A DNA stretch of 64,000 nt. Origin: UTCFX2 sp963726375. GTDB taxonomy: Bacteria; Chloroflexota; Anaerolineae; Anaerolineales; UBA4823. The DNA lies in contig CAVSCE010000009.1 of NCBI GenBank assembly GCA_963726375.1, forward strand, positions 186,001 to 250,000, in the 5' to 3' direction. The position numbers and the translations under genes are program-made. The first letter of the stretch is position 1; every line of letters starts with the position of its first letter. Positions 57,796 through 64,000 of the stretch are shown piece after piece. A model generated the notes under the pieces. That model saw only the letters and a program-made list of their open reading frames with translations, was not told the origin of the DNA and searched no databases.

Positions 57796-58648
57796 ATGTC
57801 AAAAATCGCGATTGTAACGGATAGTACGGCTAATCTTCCCAGGAATATCGTTGAGCAGTACGGGATTCATGTTGTCCCGCAGGTCTTGATCTGGGATGGT
57901 GAGACGTACGAGGATGGGGTGGATATCCACCCGAAGGAATTTTACGAGCGCCTGAAAGGCGCAAAAATAATGCCGAGCACATCACAGGTGACCCCAAAAA
58001 GCTTTCTCGAAATCTACGGGAAGCTCATCACCGAAGGTTATCAGGTCTTATCAATATTAATCGCGGAGAAGCTTTCAGGGACGATCAGCTCGGCGCTCCA
58101 GGCGAAAGCAGCCTTTCCAAATGCCCCGATCGAGATCGTAAATTCGGGCACGACATCCCTCGCGATGGGATTCGTGGTTTTACACGCTGCTGAGGCATTG
58201 AGCCAGGGAGCCGACCTGAATCAAGCCCGCCTGGCGGCCGAAAACGCTCGCCAGAAGGTGGGTGTCATCTTTGCAGTGGACACACTTGAGTTCCTGCACC
58301 GCGGCGGTCGGATCGGGGGCGGCACCCGTTTTATGGGTACTGCGCTGAATATCAAGCCAATCCTCGAAGTCGTCGACGGACATGTCGAGGGCGTTGAAAA
58401 AGTCCGCACGCGCAGCAAATCGATTACCCGTCTCATTGAGCTCGTCCATGAACGGGTTGGAACCAGCCATCCAGTTCGTATTGCGGCGTTGCATGCCAAC
58501 GCCCACTCAGACGCGCTCAACCTGCTGGCTCAGGCCTCAACATCAAATCGAAACCACTCAGGCTATCCTCGGCGAAGTCAGCCCGGTGATCGGGACACAT
58601 GCAGGTCCTGGGACGGTCGGGCTGGCCTGGATGGCCGGAATCGAGTAG
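57796..58648 (+). CDS. DegV family protein (fatty-acid-binding, FakB-like), one frame break
   Basis: About 284 residues repaired. IAIVTDSTANLPRNIVEQYGIHVVPQVLIWDGETYEDGVDI, PSTSQVTPKSFLEIYGKLI, LSGTISSALQAKAAF, VDTLEFLHRGGRIGGGTRFMGTALNIKPIL are typical. A break near 58535 hides the true end, GEVSPVIGTHAGPGTVGLAWM, moving the stop to 58648. FakB-type members bind fatty acids for a kinase; the partner is not here. AGGAG lies 11 bases before the ATG. Confidence 0.88.
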
Positions 58649-58664
58649 GCTTCTAAAAAAAACA

Positions 58665-58730
58665 GAAAACCACAGGTAGCCATGGATGGTATCAGGTTTT
58701 TAGGCTTGTCCATCTGTGGTTATCTGTGGT
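58665..58730. repeat. Imperfect inverted repeat of the AACCACAG / CTGTGGTT type
   Basis: AAACCACAGGTAGCCATGGATGG pairs with CCATCTGTGGTTATCTGTGGTTT with few mismatches, leaving a short T-containing loop. It lies right after degV. Intergenic sequences of this ctgtggttatctgtggttt type recur in many bacteria, as I recall. Confidence 0.5.
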
Positions 58731-58741
58731 TTAATCGCTGA

Positions 58742-59219
58742 ATGGACATTTTTTTCGAAGACCCTTCGGAAATCCCGCTCCCGCCGGCTGAAACCCGCAT
58801 CCGGTCGCTCAAAGCGCAGCCCTGGCCGGACGGGCGGAGGGTAAAAATATCGCTCGAGCTGGACCCTTTTCAAAAACATCCCAGCTTGGAGATGACCTTG
58901 CTTGATCCAGGCGGCAGTCTGGCAGGAAGCGTCGATATCATTGAGACCATGAGCCGAAAAATGGAGCTGAACATGCACCTGCGTGGCGAGCCGGTGCCTG
59001 GCGAATACACCCTCAAAGCCGTCCTGTTCTATCTGGAACATCGACCAGCGAGAAGAGGCCGAAGAGGATCAGAGTATTCCCTACCAGCGTTTAGTAGTCG
59101 ATGTAGCCGATACGTATTGCTCGCTCGTGAGACCTGCCCTCAAGCTTGATCTGATTCATCATCTAATCTCGTTCCCCAGGATTAGCACCGCACGCTCCAT
59201 ACCGAAACGAGGATTATGA
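58742..59219 (+). CDS. Hypothetical protein, one frame break
   Basis: MDIFFEDPSEIPLPPAETRIRSLKAQPWPDGRRVKISLELDPFQKHPSLEMTLLDPGGSLAGSVDIIE reads as a beta-rich protein; after a break near 59040 the next frame continues NIDQREEAEEDQSIPYQRLVVDVAD. The true C-terminus is uncertain and may lie before 59219. No family recognised. Confidence 0.5.
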
Positions 59220-59221
59220 CC

Positions 59222-59250
59222 TTGCGATAGACGGCAATTCCGTCTATAAT
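59222..59250 (+). promoter_or_regulatory. Promoter with built-in palindrome for the giant secreted gene
   Basis: -35 TTGCGA (59222-59227), 17-bp spacer, -10 TATAAT (59245-59250). An 8-bp palindrome ATAGACGG-caatt-CCGTCTAT (59227-59234 and 59240-59247) fills the spacer and enters the -10 box, the usual place for a repressor site. Confidence 0.65.
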
Positions 59251-59315
59251 CATACAATCCTCATCTACATTATCCACTCGCCGCCGAGGATCAACTTTAA
59301 TAGTGGAGGTAGGCG

Positions 59316-62300
59316 ATGGAAAAGGTTTATCGGTTTCCCGTTTCGATTACCGTACATTCTGCATTATCGCTCCTGGTTCTGATCAGTCTCGTTCTACCCG
59401 CTGGTTTTTCACTGGTCTCAGCTTCTCCTACACCCTGCACTTGCTCCTCCCATCCAGGCAGATCTCAAAGAAACATCTCCCCTGAAAATATCGCTGCCAG
59501 ATGGGCAGCCGAACACGATATCAACTCCCAGCGACCGTGGAGAGCCTGATCTATCCCCACCGGAAAATAAAACCGCCTTGTTGTCGACTTTCATGCGCGA
59601 GGAAGCGCTGGAAAGCGGGCGCAGGCAGATCACGCTCTCTTCCTCCCCCATGCATTACCAGGACAGCGCTGGGAATTGGCAGCCTATCGATCCGCGTTTC
59701 CTGCTGTTGAGGGGGGGTTTACAAATTTCACCAACTCCTTGCGGATATCAGCAGCCGAGCGGATCGCAACCCTCAACCTTAGAAATGGTGACACCCGCCT
59801 GCAGTGGCAATCGAGCGAGTTGGTCTTGATTCCTGGCAGCGGCGAAAAGAAGGTGCTTGCCGAAGTTCTCGATCCCGCCTCTGCCTTACCTGGAGAGCTG
59901 ACCGATGACAGCCAGACTATTCGTTATGAGAGTTCCTGGAGTTGGCCGGGGATTGTTGAAGAAATTTCTTCCGCGCCAGGGATGATGGAACAATCGCTGG
60001 TAATTAAAGACCGTACTGCCATCCTGGATATTTGCGGACAATTTCAAATAAAAAATGAGGACGGAGACTTCTCTAAAAATGCGAATTGCGATGTCGAATC
60101 GGGGGTTAAACTGTCGCTGCTTGCGACCTTTCGCCTTTCCCCTGGAACAACCTTGAGTGCCGACGGAGAATTGCAGCCAGGCTTGTTCAGCACGACAGGG
60201 AGTGTGGAAATACAAAAGGGCAGCACCACCGAGCTGGTGTTAGAGCCTGTTATCGCCTACGAGCAGGACAACCCCGCTGACTTCGTTAGCGGAAGCTACA
60301 GGTTCATTCCTGGCGGCGATGGAGAGTGGCAGGTTTCTGTCGAGACGCCGTTAGCTTGGTGGGCAGATCCAACACGTCGCTATCCGGTAGTGCTCGATCC
60401 GACTATGAAGACGCTCTCACCGGTTACCACTGCTCAGTTATGCAGCAGCTATCCCTCATCTCCCTGCCCGCTTACTGGTGAAGATAACCTAAAAATCGGG
60501 AGGAACCTGGAAAACTTGACTGGCAGGATCGAAGCTCTTGTGCGCTTCGACCAGCTTCCAACCCTGCCTCCCGGCTATGTAGTCGAGAAGGCGGACTTGC
60601 TCGTCGCTCCAGAAAACTTTACCCTTGGCTCTGGTGGCACGATCGTCAAAAAGCAAGTTCGGGTCCACCAGGTGACTTCAGCCTGGTCTCCAGCTACCGC
60701 GAACTACAATTACAATCGACCTACAATTGCGAACCCTTACCTTGACCAGAAATCGCTGGTTGTTGGTACGAAACCTGTCATCCCGGTCGCGGCAACATCA
60801 TTCGTGACCCGTTTCCACCTGCAGACGGGTCCTGGCGGCTTTGTCAGCGGTTGGCTGGATGGGTCAGTGCCGAACAACGGCCTGTTTCTTTACCAGTATC
60901 CAGAAAACCTGTGTATGAACTGCACAGATTTCCTGAAAATACCCACCACGGCAGCCTGGACCAAGGGTGACTATAAGCGCCTCGACCCGGAGAACCCATT
61001 CAATCTCTCAGCCAGCGAAGGCAGCGGGTTCATGCTGCAGATCACCTATGCTCCGCCTACCTTGAGCTTGAACCAGCCTCTCCAGTCAAACCTGCCGACT
61101 TTTGGTAAGAATTTCGCCGACACCTATCACGCCTATCTTCCGCCGGCTTCTGCCAGCACATGGACTGCGATCGCGGTAAAAGGGCTGAACCAGGTCCAAT
61201 CTGGAGCGGATATCATTGCGAAAGCATCTGGGAACCTGCGCATGGCAAAGGGCTGCGTCGATCCATTTAACCCCAGCTGTGCGAGTAAGCCTTCCGAAGG
61301 CGATTTCAAGGATCGGCCCAATTTCATCATCACACGCGGCGATCCAACAGCGACCGATCTGGCAGCCTGGTTGTACCCTCCGAATCCTAAATCCCCGGCC
61401 AATAAATATGTAAACTCTTACCTGATCGATGCCGTGCCCTCGGTTGACCTGGCTGGCAATCCTCCCTCTCCCCCGGCACGCATATCACGTTTACCGAAGT
61501 CATGACAACAAGCGAGATACATCCGGATCAAAAACCTCAACCTGGCCGCTAACTCCCGTATCGGTGTGAGCATCTTCGCTACATCGAACCATCCTTCCAC
61601 TGGTGATGCAGTCGAATTCCCATTCTTTGAAACGCGCTTGTTCCGCCCTGCAGCTTCTGGAAATACGTGGATCAAGGACTTGAATGGTCAGAAACTTGGC
61701 GGTCACACCGCGCCGGGTATGTTTGAGATGGGCAGCGCTAAAGTGGGTTCGGCAGAGGCCGGCACCTGGGCTTTAACGATCGAGTATTTCGGTGATGTGA
61801 ACCCGACATTTGGAGGTACGGACGATCCGCCGATTACTTCCACCATACCCGTTTCTTCGACGTTGGTTTTATCATTGGTCGTATGCCAAAAAAATGGTGT
61901 GCCCACGAAAGACGGCTGCATCACCACCGAAAAACCAGGCATAAATACGGACTATCGGGATGTTGGCAATTTCCAGAGTCTTCAACCCTGCGGGTTTCAA
62001 CTGCAGCGGCTCCGCATGTGGGACAGTATACCAGTCAGGTCCAGGAGCGCTTTCAGCATCGGTCGTCTGGAAGTCTGATTGGCTTGCCGGGCAGCAGGAT
62101 CGTTGGATTTCTGTCGCCGGGGCTCCAATTTCCTTCGATACTTCCACCTATTCCTTTTTTACCACCGGCGTCACCTCTCTGGTGACCGGACCCCTCGGAA
62201 ACGAGGACCCTTTCCTGCTCTTCACTGGGGCTACCCTGGGGTATCCCGATCCTGGGATCAGCCCCTCAAACCCAAATTTCGGCCGGCTCGTACCTTTGCC

Positions 62301-64000
62301 TCTGGTAACCTATGATAGCCCCCCATTAATTCCGTCAGACCTGACCAACCTGCAGTTAAATGTCAATGTCGACCGGCAGGCAGCCGAAGCGAAGACCACG
62401 ATGACGCGCCAGGTCCTCACTTCACCTGCTGGACTGGAAAATTTTGTGTTCAACCTTTCCTGGGAATTTCAAGCCGAAGGCTACTCTACACTCTCGAATA
62501 TAAACCTCTCTCCTGTGTTGGTGCCAAACGATTCTTTGATCGCCAGCTTGACGCTGCTGTTTGGCAGCGCCTGGGATGTGGATTATTCCGACGAATATTT
62601 GCCAAATGGCCGCTTCACCAACCTTCGCAACGCGCCCGGTACGGTCGGTGATGGCGGGGTTGGAGCCAGGGTTGCCGCGCCAGCATCGTTAGGCTCCAAC
62701 TGGAAGGGGGTTGTTGCCCTGCTCCTCCCGGTCGGCGCGGACTTAGAAGACAGCGAAGGCTCATGCCCGGGGGACTGCCTGGACATCCGCTCTTCGGACG
62801 ATACACCCAGTACACCCAACCGCACCTGGGACTTGCCGGATCTAAACATCGGAGGCGCTGCCCAAACGGTTTCCTTAAATTCGCCGGGAGAGCTGATCGT
62901 GTTCAGCACCGACCATCCAAATTCGGTTAAATCGGTCACGCTGCCGTTTAATTTCCGGACTTTCAACGGCGAGGTGAACGTCGATGTGAAAGTTTGTCCA
63001 AACAGTGCGAACAATGAGAAAGTGGTCGTCCTCACCGGGAAATCGAAGATCGCCCTGCCGGGCTGGGCTCGGATACCAATCCAGGCATGATGATCAACGC
63101 AGAATTCATCCTTTGCGAAACCACCCTGCGCCAGGTAATCCTGGAGTGGCATGGGCCGCCCGATATCCCTGCTGGAAGCACGGGCGTCCTGGTAAGTATG
63201 GTCAAAGGCGATGTGCAGATCGGTCCATCGAACACAGAAATCGAATTCAATTTCGATTATCACGACAACAGCGAAATCATAGATGGATCGGCTGGCGTGA
63301 GGATAAATACGCCGGTTTGTTTGACATGCAAGCCAGCGGCGATGTGCTGACAAAGGTGGACTACAACGGGCATGCCTGGGTGTCCTGGAACCCGTTGGAC
63401 GTCGGGGTCGATGTCTTCGCAACCTACAGCAGCTGGTTATCAGGACAGGTGTACGCCCACTTATGGAAAGGCCAGGGCTGGCAGAACAAGTACAGCTGGC
63501 TGCCCAACGACAATGAAACCCACTTTGCCGGCAGCATCAATGCCACAATCTACATTGACCAGGGTCAGGCCTTTTCGTGGGAGTTCATCGAAATCCCACC
63601 GTGGGATATTTCCTTTTCTATCACGGTCGCATTTGGCCAGTTCTGCCAGTCCTCTGGCTGTTCAAAATATGAATGGGGCATCAAGGGGAAATTCGAAGTG
63701 ATCGGCTTCGATGTGGGTTTCTTCTACGGCTTCAAATCTGGTTTCCACTTCATCCTGGGCAGCGATGGGCATATCTTGATCGACCAGTACGGTCCGACTT
63801 CAGCTGCAAGCCTGAATTCATTGGGAAACAGGAGAGAAATCTCGGATTTTAGTTCAGTTTTATATCCAGGAGGAGACTTGATAGCCGATCGCGGCCCGCA
63901 AAGTTCGGGTGCGCCGCTTGAATTGAAGCGTTTGGCGGTGCCGAACCCGCTCGCGCCAGACGTCACCCACCCATTAAATGTGACTGCCTTCACCGGTTCT
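59316..64000 (+). CDS. Giant secreted DNRLRE-domain protein, many frame breaks, continues past window
   Basis: ATG 59316 has GGAGG 7 bases upstream. Signal peptide (SALSLLVLISLVLPAGFSLVSA). About 59600-60420 resembles the lead-in of Rhs/wall-associated surface proteins (SPMHYQDSAGNWQPIDPRFL, WWADPTRRYPVVLDPT). A DNRLRE domain follows (GEDNLKIGRNLENLTGRIEALVRFDQLPTLPPGYVVEKADLLV), then a second part with beta-sandwich features (62100-63080) and WxW-rich segments near 63360-63620. The frame from 63326 is open to the window end. Breaks near 59440, 59710, 61480-61530, 61950, 63080 and 63310. The C-terminal half is unseen; an Rhs or toxin end is only a possibility. Confidence 0.72.

Overview
The window reads as a chromosomal segment of an anaerobic bacterium. 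Chloroflexota, class Anaerolineae, is my inference, made from gene content and not from any marker-gene comparison. Supporting points are a ferredoxin-dependent 2-oxoacid oxidoreductase (anaerobic metabolism), several lipoproteins and secreted proteins with Pro/Thr-rich linkers, a LytR-CpsA-Psr protein with no outer-membrane genes, a zinc-ribbon-topped topoisomerase I, and a moderately high GC content. No phage, insertion sequence, CRISPR array or rRNA operon was seen.

Layout. 1-4.9 kb (+): a sensor-kinase-like protein, a LysM protein, an LCP-family wall protein and a glycosidase-like protein. 4.9-8.8 kb (-): gyrA with a very long basic tail, followed by a beheaded zinc-type dehydrogenase. 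8.8-11.7 kb: an acetyltransferase, wecB and an M23-like lipoprotein. 11.7-14.2 kb: tRNA-Pro(GGG), a tiny Lys-rich gene, an acyl-CoA ligase, and a second partial copy of the tRNA 3' end. 14.2-20 kb (+): a regulator, a double ABC ATPase fused to a cyclic-nucleotide-binding domain, an FtsX-type permease and an acetyltransferase. 20-23.8 kb (-): a GerMN lipoprotein and the four-gene 2-oxoacid oxidoreductase operon. 24-34.3 kb: mixed genes including a solute-binding protein, a DapA-family aldolase, a lipoate ligase-family enzyme, an HtrA protease, an SDR and YjjX. 34.3-44.7 kb: a secreted metzincin, DUF4256, PilZ and PHP proteins, secG with an oligopeptide-binding protein, a lytic transglycosylase and a beta-propeller glycosidase-like protein. 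45-49.2 kb (+): PfkB kinase, small membrane protein, ahcY, dGTPase and greA. 49-57.7 kb (-): membrane proteins, then topA, dprA, rimM, khpA, rpsP and ffh in transcription order ffh to topA. 57.8-64 kb (+): degV, a hypothetical gene, and a giant secreted DNRLRE protein running off the end.

Two window-wide properties matter for any reader. First, about 40 single-base frame breaks cut genes on both strands, including essential ones (gyrA, topA, ffh, rpsP). In most cases the downstream frame continues the same protein exactly, so these look like consensus or assembly errors; coordinates given here span the repaired genes. Second, a set of genes has a sigma70-like -10 box (TATAAT or close) ending 6-9 bases before the start codon, several with a good -35 at 17-18 bp. 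This points to frequent leaderless transcription and settles several start codons.

The most interesting items are the ABC-ABC-cNMP fusion and its regulator with a 9-bp tandem array between promoter and start; the duplicated tRNA-Pro 3' end flanking about 2.3 kb; the leaderless promoters; the palindrome built into the promoter of the giant secreted gene; and a possible small structured RNA near 20.2 kb. I found no clearly new multi-gene system; the transporter cluster is the best candidate.
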